A DNA stretch of 64,000 nt from Sunxiuqinia sp965372405 (GCA_965372405.1 CBDVCE010000005.1:39117-103116), one strand, 5' to 3'. Shown: positions 28,103 to 37,550, counted from the stretch's first letter. Translations and numbers: made by a program. The notes: a model not told the origin generated them from the letters alone.

Positions 28103-28990
28103 TTATTCAGTAAGTCCTTCCATGGTTTTCTTAATATAGCCAGGAGTACTCATGATTTTCATAAACGTTCCCATGGTTAGCTCTGGCCAATGCAGGGCAA
28201 TTCTGTATCTCCCTGGAAGTATTGAAGCAGTTTTCCCTTGTAGAATTAATTCATAAGGCATTGCTGCAAGTTGATCTTCTCCAATTATTGGTAGGAATTT
28301 AGCTTCGCCATCTTCTTTATTAAATAATGCTACACCAAAAACTGCAACTTGTTTGTCAGGGTATATTAGTTCATAAACTTTTTGGGTGTTTCCTTTATTG
28401 GTCGCAAGGTTATTTTTAATCACCTTAACACCTTCTTCAAATGAGCTAAATTCATTTAGTTTCTCCGCATTATTGAAGTATGGCATCATTATTTTATAAT
28501 GATATTTCTGAAGTTTGTTTTTACTCAATGCACCTCCAAAAGGTTTCATGTCCGAACCTAACTTTTTCATTGCATTTATAGCTTCATCAGAAATCTTTTG
28601 CAGTTCAGACTCATGTTTACTAATTCCTTCCACAAAGTAGGCGTAAAACAAGTAAATCGGATTGAGCATGCTGATTTTAATAACACCGTTATCTTTTTTG
28701 AGTCCTATTTTAAGGGTTGCAGCAAGTGCCCCACGGTCTGAGAAATCCAAGGCAATCTTTTCAAGATCACTTCTTGTGTAGCATATAACTGCAAGATCAT
28801 CAGATTCTTTAGGATTGTACGTGCCAATAATATTGAATCCACCATCCTGCAAAGCATTTTTAACTGTTTCAATTACTTCATTCATGTTTGCATTTGAATT
28901 ACCGACTTCATAATAAGCAGTTAGGTCTTGTGCAAATACTCCTGACAGACTTGTAAGAGTGACTAAGAATAATAATTTGAGTCTTTTCAT
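28103..28990 (-). CDS. Secreted protein of unknown function
   Basis: 295 residues from the ATG at 28990 (a TTG at 28996 is in frame two codons earlier). A signal peptide (LLFLVTLTSLSGVFAQ) is followed by an alpha/beta region (NEVIETVKNALQDGGFNIIG, near residue 35) that vaguely resembles DUF302-like folds, and a C-terminal part with LPGRYRIALHWPELTMGTFM. I do not recognise the family. No membrane segments other than the signal are seen. Probably periplasmic; it stands alone between two sulfatase genes but on the opposite strand. Confidence 0.7.
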   Translation of the reverse strand: MKRLKLLFLVTLTSLSGVFAQDLTAYYEVGNSNANMNEVIETVKNALQDGGFNIIGTYNPKESDDLAVICYTRSDLEKIALDFSDRGALAATLKIGLKKDNGVIKISMLNPIYLFYAYFVEGISKHESELQKISDEAINAMKKLGSDMKPFGGALSKNKLQKYHYKIMMPYFNNAEKLNEFSSFEEGVKVIKNNLATNKGNTQKVYELIYPDKQVAVFGVALFNKEDGEAKFLPIIGEDQLAAMPYELILQGKTASILPGRYRIALHWPELTMGTFMKIMSTPGYIKKTMEGLTE

Positions 28991-29172
28991 TTTCAATAGT
29001 TTTCGATTTGTTTCAAAGTTAGATCTTATTCTATCTGGTAATTATAGATGAGCTATGATGTATATCATATTGGGTTTTGAAATAATGGGATCATGATAAA
29101 TACTATTCTTTTTGATGAGTTGAGCGATTTTAGAGGGAAATGATTATTTTTATCCAACTAAACCCAATAAAC

Positions 29173-30921
29173 ATGAATAAGATATTTCTTCTTTTTTGCA
29201 TATTACTTGTGTGTACTTCAATTTTAGCAAAGCAAAAACCCAATATTGTTCTAATTCTCACTGATGATCAGGGGTGGGGCGATTTAAGTATTAATGGAAA
29301 TTCAAATATTTCTACTCCAAATATTGACAAGCTGGCAAAAGCAGGAGTAACCTTTGAACGCTTTTTTGTTTGTCCTGTTTGCTCACCAACACGTGCGGAG
29401 TTATTAACCGGAAGATATCATGTTCGTGGAGGTGTATATTCTACTAGTGCAGGAGGAGAGCGATTAGATTTGGATGAAATAACAATTGCGGAGATATTTA
29501 AAAATGCTGGATACAAAACTGCAGCATATGGTAAGTGGCACAATGGTATGCAGGCTCCTTATCATCCTAATGCGCGAGGATTTGATGACTATTATGGCTT
29601 TTGTTCAGGACATTGGGGGAATTATTTTAGTCCGATGCTTGAGCGTAATGGTGAAATTGTAAAAGGCAATGGATTTGTGATTGATGACTTCACCGAGAAA
29701 GGAATGGAATTTATGACTCAGAATCAGGATCAACCCTTCTTCCTTTATCTACCGTACAATACACCACACAGTCCAATGCAGGTACCAGATAAATGGTGGG
29801 ACAAGTTTAAAGACAAAGAAATTGAGATGCGTCATCGGGATGCGAAAAAGGAAGATGTCATATTTACCCGGGCTGCCTTAGCAATGTGTGAAAATATAGA
29901 TTGGAATGTTGGGCGTCTGCTTTCAAAAGCTGAAGAATTGGGACTTTCCGAAAATACCATATTTATCTACTTGTCTGATAATGGGCCAAACAGTTATCGC
30001 TGGAATGACGGCATGAAAGGGAAGAAAGGTTCAACGGATGAAGGAGGAGTCCGCTCTCCAATGATTATGATGTGGGAAGGTACATTGAAAGCAGGTAAGA
30101 AAATCACAGAAATTGCTTCGGGTATTGATTTATTGCCAACGCTTGCTGAGCTTGCTGGTGTTAAACTTAAGACAAAGAAAGAGTTGGATGGTAAGAGCTT
30201 AAAGCCTCTATTAATGGATGATGAAGTAGCATGGGAAGATCGATTAATTTTTAATGCATGGAAAGGAAAATTAAGTGTTCGAGGTCAACGGTTTCGGTTA
30301 GGGAATCAAAATCAACTGTTTGATATGGATAACGATCCAGGACAGATGTATGATATCTCTGCGAAATTCCCCAATCGGTATAAGAAGTTTATTGACGCTA
30401 AGAGGAAATGGGAATTGGAAGTGGTTTCAGAGTTACCTGATAAGGATGTGCGTGGATTCGTAATAGGACATCCGGATTTCCCACTTACACAAATTCCTGC
30501 CCGTGATGGGAAGGGGCATGGTAATCTGAAACGATCTAGCAGGCATGCGAATTGTACCTTTTATACTAACTGGATTAGTGTTAGCGATAGCCTAACCTGG
30601 GATGTTGAAGTTTTAGAAGAAGGAAAGTTCGAAGTGGAGATTTATTATACCTGTCCGGCTGATGATGTTGGATCAACTTTCGAATTAAGTTTTGGGGAGG
30701 AAAATCTTTCAGCAAAAATAACAGTTGCCCACAATCCTCCATTGAGAGGGATGGAGGAAGATCGTTTTCCCAGGATTGAATCTTATGTGAAAGACTTTAA
30801 GCCAATGAAAATAGGCCAGATTTATCTTAAAAAGGGGAAAGGTGTTTTGAAACTCAAGGCAAGTGAAATTCCAGGTGCACAACTTATGGACTTTCGCTTA
30901 CTCATGTTGAAACGGATTTAG
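29173..30921 (+). CDS. Formylglycine-dependent arylsulfatase (S1 family) with C-terminal beta domain
   Basis: 582 residues from the ATG at 29173, which begins a signal peptide (MNKIFLLFCILLVCTSILA); the upstream ATG at 29140 adds a poor leader. Metal site VLILTDDQGWGDLS; activation motif CPVCSPTRAELLTGRYHVRG with the CxPxR Cys; further KWHNGMQAPYHPNARGFDDY, YNTPHSPMQVPDKWW and FIYLSDNGPNSYRW. Residues about 440-582 form an added beta-rich domain (TWDVEVLEEGKFEVEIYYTC) that may bind carbohydrate. The substrate is unassigned. It is encoded 79 bp before the GntR regulator on the same strand. Confidence 0.9.
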   Translation: MNKIFLLFCILLVCTSILAKQKPNIVLILTDDQGWGDLSINGNSNISTPNIDKLAKAGVTFERFFVCPVCSPTRAELLTGRYHVRGGVYSTSAGGERLDLDEITIAEIFKNAGYKTAAYGKWHNGMQAPYHPNARGFDDYYGFCSGHWGNYFSPMLERNGEIVKGNGFVIDDFTEKGMEFMTQNQDQPFFLYLPYNTPHSPMQVPDKWWDKFKDKEIEMRHRDAKKEDVIFTRAALAMCENIDWNVGRLLSKAEELGLSENTIFIYLSDNGPNSYRWNDGMKGKKGSTDEGGVRSPMIMMWEGTLKAGKKITEIASGIDLLPTLAELAGVKLKTKKELDGKSLKPLLMDDEVAWEDRLIFNAWKGKLSVRGQRFRLGNQNQLFDMDNDPGQMYDISAKFPNRYKKFIDAKRKWELEVVSELPDKDVRGFVIGHPDFPLTQIPARDGKGHGNLKRSSRHANCTFYTNWISVSDSLTWDVEVLEEGKFEVEIYYTCPADDVGSTFELSFGEENLSAKITVAHNPPLRGMEEDRFPRIESYVKDFKPMKIGQIYLKKGKGVLKLKASEIPGAQLMDFRLLMLKRI

Positions 30922-30941
30922 AAATTAATAACTGGTTTATG

Positions 30942-30974
30942 TTTGTTTTGAATATAGGCTTAACTGTATTTTTG
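30942..30974 (+). promoter_or_regulatory. Candidate promoter of the GntR regulator
   Basis: TTTG (30942-30945), 21 bp, then TATTTTTG (30967-30974) fits the Bacteroidota TTTG-N19-21-TAnnTTTG consensus. The regulator ATG follows 26 bp later. Confidence 0.55.
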
Positions 30975-31000
30975 TTAATTTCGTCATCAAAATCTGAACA

Positions 31001-32011
31001 ATGGAGCATTCCCGGATAGATAATGAATCTGAAGTACCTAAATATAAACAGGTTGTTGATATGATTATTTTAGATATCGAATCTGGAATTTTCAAGCAGG
31101 GACAACGCATCCCATCCATTAATGAAACAAGCGAAGAGTTGTTTTTATCTCGTGATACGGTTGAAAAGGCATATGTGCTTTTAAGAAAAACAGGAATATT
31201 ATCGTCAGTTCGTGGGAAAGGATACTATGTCAAAAATATTAATGTTGATAAGAAGCTGAAGATATGTTTGATCTTTAATAAACTTAGCAATTATAAAAGA
31301 AGTTTATATTCTTCGTTTGTTGAAGCAGTAGGCAATAAGGCAAGTGTCGATGTTTTTATTTATAATTATGATGTTCAGGAGTTTAAGTTGATTGTTGAGA
31401 ATAATATTAACGATTACGATTATTTTGTAATCCTTCCACATTTCCGTGATGAAAAACTAGATGTGTCTGATATTATTAAAAGTATTCCAAAGGAAAAGGT
31501 TTTAATAATTGATCGGAATCTACCTGAGCTAAAAGATTACCCTGTTGTTTATCAGGAATATGATAAAGATATTCAACGGGCTCTTTCAGATGCATTAAGC
31601 CTTTTGAGAAAATATGAACGATTGCAGTTGGTATTTCCGAAGAATGAACTTTACTCTCCACATATTGCGCGTGGGTTTCAAATTTTTTGCCAAATTAATA
31701 AGTTTGATTTTCAGATTATCGATTCATTAAATGATGGGAATATTTTAAAGGATCATGTTTATGTAATTGTATCGGACAATGACCTTTATGAATTGCTAAA
31801 AGTGATTAAGAAAAAAGGATGGAAGTCTGGTAAAGACATCGGAATTGTTTCATACAATGATACTCCATTCAAAGAGTTGCTTTGTGATGGCATCTCAACA
31901 ATATCAACTAATCATGACCAAATTGGAAAAATGGCTGCTGAAATGATTCTTACTAAAAAGTTTAAGCGAGTTAAAAGTCCTTTTGAGTTTATACGACGTA
32001 ATTCATTATAA
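31001..32011 (+). CDS. GntR-family transcriptional regulator with LacI-like ligand domain
   Basis: 336 residues. The N-terminal winged helix (about 14-80) has PKYKQVVDMIILDIESGIFK, IPSINETSEELFLSRDTVEK and GKGYYV. The rest (from about 88) resembles a periplasmic-binding-protein/LacI sensor (ICLIFNKLSNYKRSLYSSFV, GIVSYNDTPFKELLCDGIST, GKMAAEMIL). In Bacteroidota this type controls sugar catabolic genes such as arabinose or fucose systems. Its position next to sulfatase 2 suggests that it controls the sulfatases or a nearby sugar pathway; the ligand is unknown. Confidence 0.85.
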   Translation: MEHSRIDNESEVPKYKQVVDMIILDIESGIFKQGQRIPSINETSEELFLSRDTVEKAYVLLRKTGILSSVRGKGYYVKNINVDKKLKICLIFNKLSNYKRSLYSSFVEAVGNKASVDVFIYNYDVQEFKLIVENNINDYDYFVILPHFRDEKLDVSDIIKSIPKEKVLIIDRNLPELKDYPVVYQEYDKDIQRALSDALSLLRKYERLQLVFPKNELYSPHIARGFQIFCQINKFDFQIIDSLNDGNILKDHVYVIVSDNDLYELLKVIKKKGWKSGKDIGIVSYNDTPFKELLCDGISTISTNHDQIGKMAAEMILTKKFKRVKSPFEFIRRNSL

Positions 32012-32067
32012 TAATTTTCTTTGGAATACAGTTAACTCAAACTGTCTTGACTAACAGTGTGGTTAGG

Positions 32068-32100
32068 AATAATCACGCTTTGCTGATTATTAATTTTTTC
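32068..32100 (+). terminator. Probable terminator after the GntR gene
   Basis: AATAATCA (32068-32075) and TGATTATT (32084-32091) form a perfect 8-bp stem with an 8-nt loop, followed by a T run. Confidence 0.6.
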
Positions 32101-32120
32101 TGCATTGCTAATAGAACTTC

Positions 32121-32588
32121 TTGTTAAATGAAGCAAGATTAGTATATTGTGGTGCATTATTTAACAAACTATTACTGGTTTTGGAAGATACAAGTGGAAA
32201 TAACGTTAGTCTTGAAGGTGTAACTATTTTGGTAGCTGAAGATGAACAATATAATTTTATATTTCTACGAGAACTTTTAGCAGATAAAAATGCAAATATT
32301 ATCAGAGCAAGTAATGGATTACATGCTGTTAAATTATGCAATGAGCATCCTGAAATTAATATTGTTTTGATGGATATTCGGATGCCAGTGATGGATGGCT
32401 ATGAAGCTACCCGAAAGATTAAGGAAACTCGCCCCGAACTCCCTATTATTGCACAAACTGCTTTTGCATTAGAGTCAGATCGAAAAAGAGCGATTAATGA
32501 AGGGTGCGATGATTATGTTTCAAAGCCAATTCGGCGCAATGATTTAATCTCTAAAATTGTTAAGAACCTAAAATTGAAAGAAAGTTAA
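32121..32588 (+). CDS. Response regulator receiver-domain protein (no ATG start)
   Basis: A complete receiver domain: acidic pair in VAEDEQYN, phospho-acceptor Asp in VLMDIRMPVMDGYEATRKIK, Thr/Ala in IAQTAFALESD, Lys in CDDYVSKPIRR. There is no output domain. No ATG or GTG precedes the domain in frame. The upstream stop is at 32112, and only TTG codons (32121 or 32181) can start it; 32181 gives about 135 residues and a cleaner N-terminus. The receiver resembles the C-terminal receiver of hybrid histidine kinases, so it may be either a true single-domain regulator or a remnant of a hybrid kinase. Confidence 0.78.
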   Translation: MLNEARLVYCGALFNKLLLVLEDTSGNNVSLEGVTILVAEDEQYNFIFLRELLADKNANIIRASNGLHAVKLCNEHPEINIVLMDIRMPVMDGYEATRKIKETRPELPIIAQTAFALESDRKRAINEGCDDYVSKPIRRNDLISKIVKNLKLKES

Positions 32589-32616
32589 CTGACTTCTTTT
32601 TTTAGATTAGATATAA

Positions 32617-32651
32617 AAAAGCCGTTTTAGGATTTCCTAAAACGGCTTTAA
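32617..32651. terminator. Bidirectional intrinsic terminator
   Basis: AAAGCCGTTTTAGG (32618-32631) and CCTAAAACGGCTTT (32636-32649) form a 14-bp perfect stem, located between the converging response regulator and ppdK genes. Confidence 0.9.
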
Positions 32652-32669
32652 TTATAGTATCTAAAAAAC

Positions 32670-35387
32670 TTAGTTTTCGCGGATGTTAGCTTGTGCTGCA
32701 GCTAATCTTGCAATAGGAATACGGAATGGAGAACAAGAAACGTAATCCAAACCAGCTCTATGACAGAATTCAACTGAAGAAGGCTCGCCACCATGCTCAC
32801 CACAGATGCCTAACTTCAATTCTGGACGAGAAGCGCGACCTCTCTCACAAGCAATTTCAACTAACTGGCCAACGCCTGTTTGGTCAAGAGCTAGGAACGG
32901 ATCTTGCTTAAGAATACCTTTCTCAATGTAAATTGGTAAGAAACTGCCTGCATCGTCACGAGAATAACCGAAAGTCATTTGAGTTAAGTCATTAGTACCG
33001 AATGAGAAGAATTCAGCAACTTTAGCAATGTCACCAGCAGTTAAAGCCGCACGAGGAATCTCAATCATAGTACCTACCATGTATTCAACTTCAATGCCTT
33101 TTTCTTCCATAACTTTTGTAGCAGTTGTGCGGATGATTTCTTCCTGAAGCGTAAACTCTTTAACTGTACCGATAAGTGGAACCATAATCTCTGGCTTAGG
33201 ATCAAATCCTTCTTTTTTCAGGTCACAAGTAGCTTCAATGATAGCGCGAGCTTGCATTTCAGTAATTTCAGGATAAGTGTTTCCCAAACGACATCCACGG
33301 TGACCTAGCATCGGGTTGAATTCGTGCAATGATTCAACTTTTTCTTTTACGATCTCAACAGCAATACCTAATTTTTCTGCCATTTCTTTTTGAGAAGCGT
33401 CATCATTAGGAGTAAATTCATGTAATGGAGGATCTAATAAACGGATAGTTACTCCGAACCCGTCCATCGCTTTTAGGATTCCGTAGAAATCTTCACGCTG
33501 AATAGGTAATAATTTTGTTAACGCTTCTTTACGGCCTTCAACATCTTCAGCAAGAATCATTTCACGCATTTTCCATATACGGTCGCCTTCAAAGAACATG
33601 TGCTCTGTACGGCAAAGACCAATACCTTTAGCACCGAATTCGAGAGCTGTTTGTGCATCAGCTGGAGTGTCAGCGTTAGTGCGAACATACATATGAGTGT
33701 TTTTCTCAGCTAGATCCATGATCTTGCTGAAGTCGCCATCTAGTGTTGGAGTGATTGTATCAACTTTACCTTCGTAAACTTCGCCTGTTGTTCCGTTTAA
33801 CGAAATGAAATCACCTTCTTTATATGATACACCACTAATTTTAAGCTCAGTGTGCGAAACAGAAATACCTGCTGCTGAAGAAACGCAACATTTACCCATA
33901 CCACGAGCAACAACAGCTGCGTGAGAAGTCATACCACCACGTTCAGTTAAAATACCTTCAGCAGCGTACATTCCTGCTAAATCTTCTGGAGAAGTCTCAC
34001 GACGAACCAAAATTACTTTTTTACCTTCTGCGGCCAATTCTTCTGCTCTTACTGCTGTAAACGCACACACACCTGTTGCAGCACCTGGAGAAGCAGGTAG
34101 CCCTTTGCTTAGTACGTTCGCTTTTGCAATTGCATCTTTATCGAATACAGGGTGAAGTAGTTCGTCTAATTTGTTTGGCTCCAAACGCAATACTGCTGTT
34201 TTTTCATCGATACGACCTTCTTCCAGCATATCAACGACCATTTTAACCATTGCAGCACCAGTGCGCTTACCGTTACGTGTTTGAAGCATCCACAGTTTAC
34301 TATCTTGTACAGTAAACTCCATATCTTGCATATCACTGTAGTGATCTTCTAATTTTTGTTGAACAGCATCCAGTTCTGAATATAGTTTTGGCATTGCTTC
34401 TTCCAATGAAGGGAAGTCTTTAATACGATCTTCTTCTGAAGTACCACTACGCTCTGCCCAACGCTTAGAGCCGATTTTTGTGATTTCGAGTGGTGTGCGA
34501 ACTCCTGCTACTACGTCTTCTCCCTGTGCATTAATCAAGTATTCACCATTGAAAAGGTCTTCTCCGTTACCAGCATCACGAGAGAAACAAACTCCAGTAG
34601 CTGAAGTGTCACCCATGTTACCATACACCATTGCCTGAACGTTTACAGCAGTACCCCATTCTTCAGGAATTTGTTCTTTTTGACGATACAGTTTTGCACG
34701 AGGTGTATTCCATGAATCAAATACAGCACAAATTGAACCCCAAAGCTGATCCCATGGATTAGTTGGGAATTCTTTACCTGCACTTTTTTTAACAACAGCT
34801 TTAAATTCTTCAACAATACCTTTTAGGTCTTCGGCAGTGAATTCTGCATCCGACGTATATTCTTTCTCATCTTTAATACGGTCTAGAACTTGCTCAAATG
34901 GGTCGTATTCATCTTCTTCAGCTTCAACGCCCATTACTACATTACCGTACATTTGAATGAAACGACGGTATGAATCGTAAGCAAACTTTTCGTTGCCAGA
35001 TTTTTCAGCAATAATTTTAACAGCGTCGTCGTTCATTCCAAGGTTCAATACAGTATTCATCATACCGGGCATTGAAACACGAGCTCCAGAACGAACAGAA
35101 ATCAACAATGGGAATGCCTCACCAGTTGAACCAAATTTAGCGTTCATTACTTTTTCTGTAGCTGCAATGCCAGCTTCAACTTCTGGTCTTATCATCTCAA
35201 CTACTGCATCTCGACCTTTTAGGTTGTACTCGGTACATACTTCAGTTGTAATAGTAAATCCTGCAGGTACCGGAACTCCGATAAGGTTCATTTCTGCAAG
35301 GTTTGCACCTTTCCCTCCTAGTAGGTTTTTCATGTCGGCTTTACCATCAGCCTTACCATCACCAAATGCATAAACGTACTTTGCCAT
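32670..35387 (-). CDS. ppdK: Pyruvate, phosphate dikinase
   Basis: 905 residues, full length. Nucleotide-binding start KNLLGGKGANLAEMNLIGVP and SVRSGARVSMPGMMNTVLNL; the phosphohistidine domain has GILTERGGMTSHAAVVARGM with its catalytic His; the PEP/pyruvate barrel carries GIGLCRTEHMFFE, LGHRGCRLGNTYPEI, FSFGTNDLTQMTFGYSRDD and ICGEHGGEP with the catalytic Cys. It interconverts pyruvate, ATP and phosphate with PEP, AMP and PPi in the cytoplasm. Common in anaerobic Bacteroidota, where it links glycolysis and gluconeogenesis. Monocistronic, with a 1-kb intergenic region upstream. Confidence 0.98.
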   Translation of the reverse strand: MAKYVYAFGDGKADGKADMKNLLGGKGANLAEMNLIGVPVPAGFTITTEVCTEYNLKGRDAVVEMIRPEVEAGIAATEKVMNAKFGSTGEAFPLLISVRSGARVSMPGMMNTVLNLGMNDDAVKIIAEKSGNEKFAYDSYRRFIQMYGNVVMGVEAEEDEYDPFEQVLDRIKDEKEYTSDAEFTAEDLKGIVEEFKAVVKKSAGKEFPTNPWDQLWGSICAVFDSWNTPRAKLYRQKEQIPEEWGTAVNVQAMVYGNMGDTSATGVCFSRDAGNGEDLFNGEYLINAQGEDVVAGVRTPLEITKIGSKRWAERSGTSEEDRIKDFPSLEEAMPKLYSELDAVQQKLEDHYSDMQDMEFTVQDSKLWMLQTRNGKRTGAAMVKMVVDMLEEGRIDEKTAVLRLEPNKLDELLHPVFDKDAIAKANVLSKGLPASPGAATGVCAFTAVRAEELAAEGKKVILVRRETSPEDLAGMYAAEGILTERGGMTSHAAVVARGMGKCCVSSAAGISVSHTELKISGVSYKEGDFISLNGTTGEVYEGKVDTITPTLDGDFSKIMDLAEKNTHMYVRTNADTPADAQTALEFGAKGIGLCRTEHMFFEGDRIWKMREMILAEDVEGRKEALTKLLPIQREDFYGILKAMDGFGVTIRLLDPPLHEFTPNDDASQKEMAEKLGIAVEIVKEKVESLHEFNPMLGHRGCRLGNTYPEITEMQARAIIEATCDLKKEGFDPKPEIMVPLIGTVKEFTLQEEIIRTTATKVMEEKGIEVEYMVGTMIEIPRAALTAGDIAKVAEFFSFGTNDLTQMTFGYSRDDAGSFLPIYIEKGILKQDPFLALDQTGVGQLVEIACERGRASRPELKLGICGEHGGEPSSVEFCHRAGLDYVSCSPFRIPIARLAAAQANIREN

Positions 35388-36066
35388 AAGTGTTCTTTTG
35401 TGGATTAATTAAACTATATTGATTATATATAAATTTCTCACGCTAAAGTAATCGTATTTTTTGACAAATGAAATTTTTCAAATGTCTGCTATTTAGTGAC
35501 TAACAATCTGTTTTTATCAAATCAACAACCCTGTTTGTAAGTGGCGTCAAAGATATGAAAATAGTGAGTAATGTCACTATTTTGATGTTTGAATTTTCCC
35601 TTTTTAGTTTAGTCGGAAATTCTTAACATTTATTAACGTTGCTTTGGGCTTCTTAACTCTTTATCAGCGTATGTTTGTAACATAGAAATGCAAAATAAGA
35701 CAAAGTTTTTTTTCATAGAGATAGGTTTGGTTAAGTTTGAGAAAAGGGTGGATTCCATCCTTTTTTTTATTTGTCATTTTCTGAAAAGTGCTCCCCTTAA
35801 ATCCTAAATATTCGTTCTAATATTGGATTTTATGATTGTATACAATTATATCATTCTCATATAATGAAGTTGTGATGTTCACAGTGTTATTGGATCAATT
35901 CAACTTTCTGTGCGAGATTCCTTTTTATCTCTAATTTTAACTAAACTATTTACATTAAATAGTTTAACATAGAGATTAGTAAAGAATTAATTTGGAATGT
36001 GCGGCGCATGTATAGTCACAACTTTAATCAACATTTCTGTTGCGCCTTTTTATCTCATCATTCCTT
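35388..36066. other. Long gene-free leader upstream of ppdK with two inverted repeats
   Basis: No coding feature is seen. Two perfect 10-bp inverted repeats stand out: 35558-35567/35574-35583 (AAAATAGTGA, loop 6) and 35942-35951/35957-35966 (TAAACTATTT, loop 5). The ppdK promoter should lie near 35390-35480, but no convincing TTTG/TAnnTTTG pair was found on the - strand. Confidence 0.5.
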
Positions 36067-36252
36067 ACCCCGGGTTGCTCTCACTTCATTCGTTTACCCG
36101 GGGTTATTGCTGTAATGCCCCTTCAGGGCAACAAGGAATGACGCTGAAAGCGTCGAAGAAAATAGCCCAGTGCAAAGTGCTGGGTTAATATAGATGTGAG
36201 AAAATCGTCCGGCGGAATTGGCTGGAACGAAGCGGTTAAGTATCACCGGACG
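36067..36252. repeat. Multi-hairpin intergenic element
   Basis: Five successive stems: ACCCCGGGT (36067) with ACCCGGGGT (36096-36104); GCCC with GGGC around CTTCA (about 36117-36129); GACGCT with AGCGTC; CCCAG with CTGGG; and CGTCCGG (36206-36212) with CCGGACG (36246-36252). This G+C-rich block contrasts with the A+T-rich surroundings. It resembles repetitive extragenic palindromic elements that I believe recur in many Bacteroidota genomes; copy number cannot be judged from one window. Confidence 0.6.
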
Positions 36253-36337
36253 AAAAGCCAGTATTATAAAAAAACATTGCTCCCCACAAGTTTTTAAAGT
36301 GATCCGTGTTATAGCAAATAAAAAAAATAGCAAATAA

Positions 36338-36364
36338 AAAATCCCTTGTTTTAGCAAGGGATTT
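36338..36364 (-). terminator. Terminator of the OsmC-like gene
   Basis: AAATCCCTTG (36338-36347) pairs with CAAGGGATTT (36355-36364), with A/T runs outside, immediately after the stop of the - strand gene at 36387. Confidence 0.8.
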
Positions 36365-36386
36365 GAGTTCTGACAACTTTATCAGT

Positions 36387-36800
36387 TTATGCTTCTTGTA
36401 ATTTCTTAATTTGGTAAGTTGTATTTACACCGGCCTGGTGAAATAATACCCCAACGGGGCAAACTTTTATAGTTTTTTCCAAACACTTTTGAATTTTCTC
36501 TTCACTTGCCTCTGAATCAATTCTTAGTTCGATTTGTACATCTGTGAATGTTGGTGCTCCATTGTTTTGCAAGCCTATTGTATCTACTTCCAATGCTTCA
36601 AAATCAATTCTCATTTTACTGGCAATTAAATTGAAGATTGTATTAATACAGCCCGAATAACTCATTAAGCAAAGTTCAAATGCAGTTGCGCCCAGATTTT
36701 CACCTCCTTTTTCTTCGGGTAAATCAATAGTTACTTCATGACCTCTATTGTTTGTTATTATTGAAGTTAAACCCTTAGTCCAGCTTGTAGTTGCTTTCAT
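36387..36800 (-). CDS. OsmC/Ohr family protein
   Basis: 137 residues, family length. Characteristic segments are ENLGATAFELCLMSYSGCIN (first conserved Cys region) and KCLEKTIKVCPVGVLFHQAG (second Cys, helix of the OsmC fold). Proteins of this family reduce organic or fatty-acid hydroperoxides in the cytoplasm, or have lost that role. Both Cys of the expected pair are visible (SYSGC and VCPVG). The gene stands alone between two terminators. Confidence 0.9.
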   Translation of the reverse strand: MKATTSWTKGLTSIITNNRGHEVTIDLPEEKGGENLGATAFELCLMSYSGCINTIFNLIASKMRIDFEALEVDTIGLQNNGAPTFTDVQIELRIDSEASEEKIQKCLEKTIKVCPVGVLFHQAGVNTTYQIKKLQEA

Positions 36801-36989
36801 CTTCTTATATTTTCTTTGGTTTTTATATTAAACGCGCAAATATATGTAATTATCCAGATGTGTGGTGTTTTTCATTGGTAATTTCAAAAATACTTAATGA
36901 ATAATCAAAGAAAATTATAATGGGAGAGGTGGTGTAAGAGAATAATACTTAGGGTGGGAATGATAACCTAATATTTGTTACTATATAGT

Positions 36990-37011
36990 AAAGGAGCCAA
37001 ATGGCTCCTTT
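36990..37011 (-). terminator. Terminator of the Hpt-domain gene
   Basis: AAAGGAGCCA (36990-36999) and TGGCTCCTTT (37002-37011) form a 10-bp stem with a two-base loop just after the stop codon of the - strand gene. Confidence 0.75.
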
Positions 37012-37014
37012 AAG

Positions 37015-37371
37015 CTAGTTTATTTTATTGAGATCTTCTGTCAATTCTTTTTCTGCAATATCCATTGCTTTTTCAAATTCAACAACATACCCTTCATAAG
37101 AGTCTATATCTTCAAGTTGTTGTGTCTTTAATTGGAGTTCTTTTAACATTTTGCCCATGTCCTCCATACCAAATGTTAAAACAGATGATTTTGCTTTGTG
37201 GGCAAGTTCACCAAGTTCTTTCCATTTTTTATTGCTTAAATGGTTTCTTAAACCATCACGAAATTCAGGGAGCTGATCAAAAAACATTTGAATGAATTCT
37301 TTAACGACTTCTGATTCTCCTCCAGTGATTTCCTGTAAATATTCAAGGCTTGTATATTTCATTTCTGACAT
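37015..37371 (-). CDS. Histidine phosphotransfer (Hpt) domain protein
   Basis: 118 residues, all helical. The phospho-acceptor His lies in GELAHKAKSSVLTFGMEDMG, the standard Hpt motif, after EYLQEITGGESEVVKEFIQM. It would shuttle phosphate between a hybrid sensor kinase and a response regulator in the cytoplasm. No kinase is adjacent; the single-domain receiver at 32121-32588 is a conceivable but unproven partner. Confidence 0.9.
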   Translation of the reverse strand: MSEMKYTSLEYLQEITGGESEVVKEFIQMFFDQLPEFRDGLRNHLSNKKWKELGELAHKAKSSVLTFGMEDMGKMLKELQLKTQQLEDIDSYEGYVVEFEKAMDIAEKELTEDLNKIN

Positions 37372-37550
37372 TGTAATTTGAAATTTGCGTAATACAATAT
37401 TAAGAAAAAAATGAATACCAAATTGGAAATTTTTAGTCTAAGTGATAGCCCTTAAATTCATTTTCTAGAATCATGATGATTTTTTTCATGAAAATTTGAT
37501 CTTTGTACCAGTACTTTTGAATTTTTAAAAAATCAGATCAAACAGCTTGT

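Noticed and set aside
36094..36357. 87-residue ORF on the - strand
   Set aside because: It covers the multi-hairpin element and the OsmC terminator; no homology or start signal.
37465..37520. Full TTTG/TAnnTTTG promoter before gcvT
   Set aside because: TACTTTTG is present but no TTTG occurs at the proper 19-21 bp distance.
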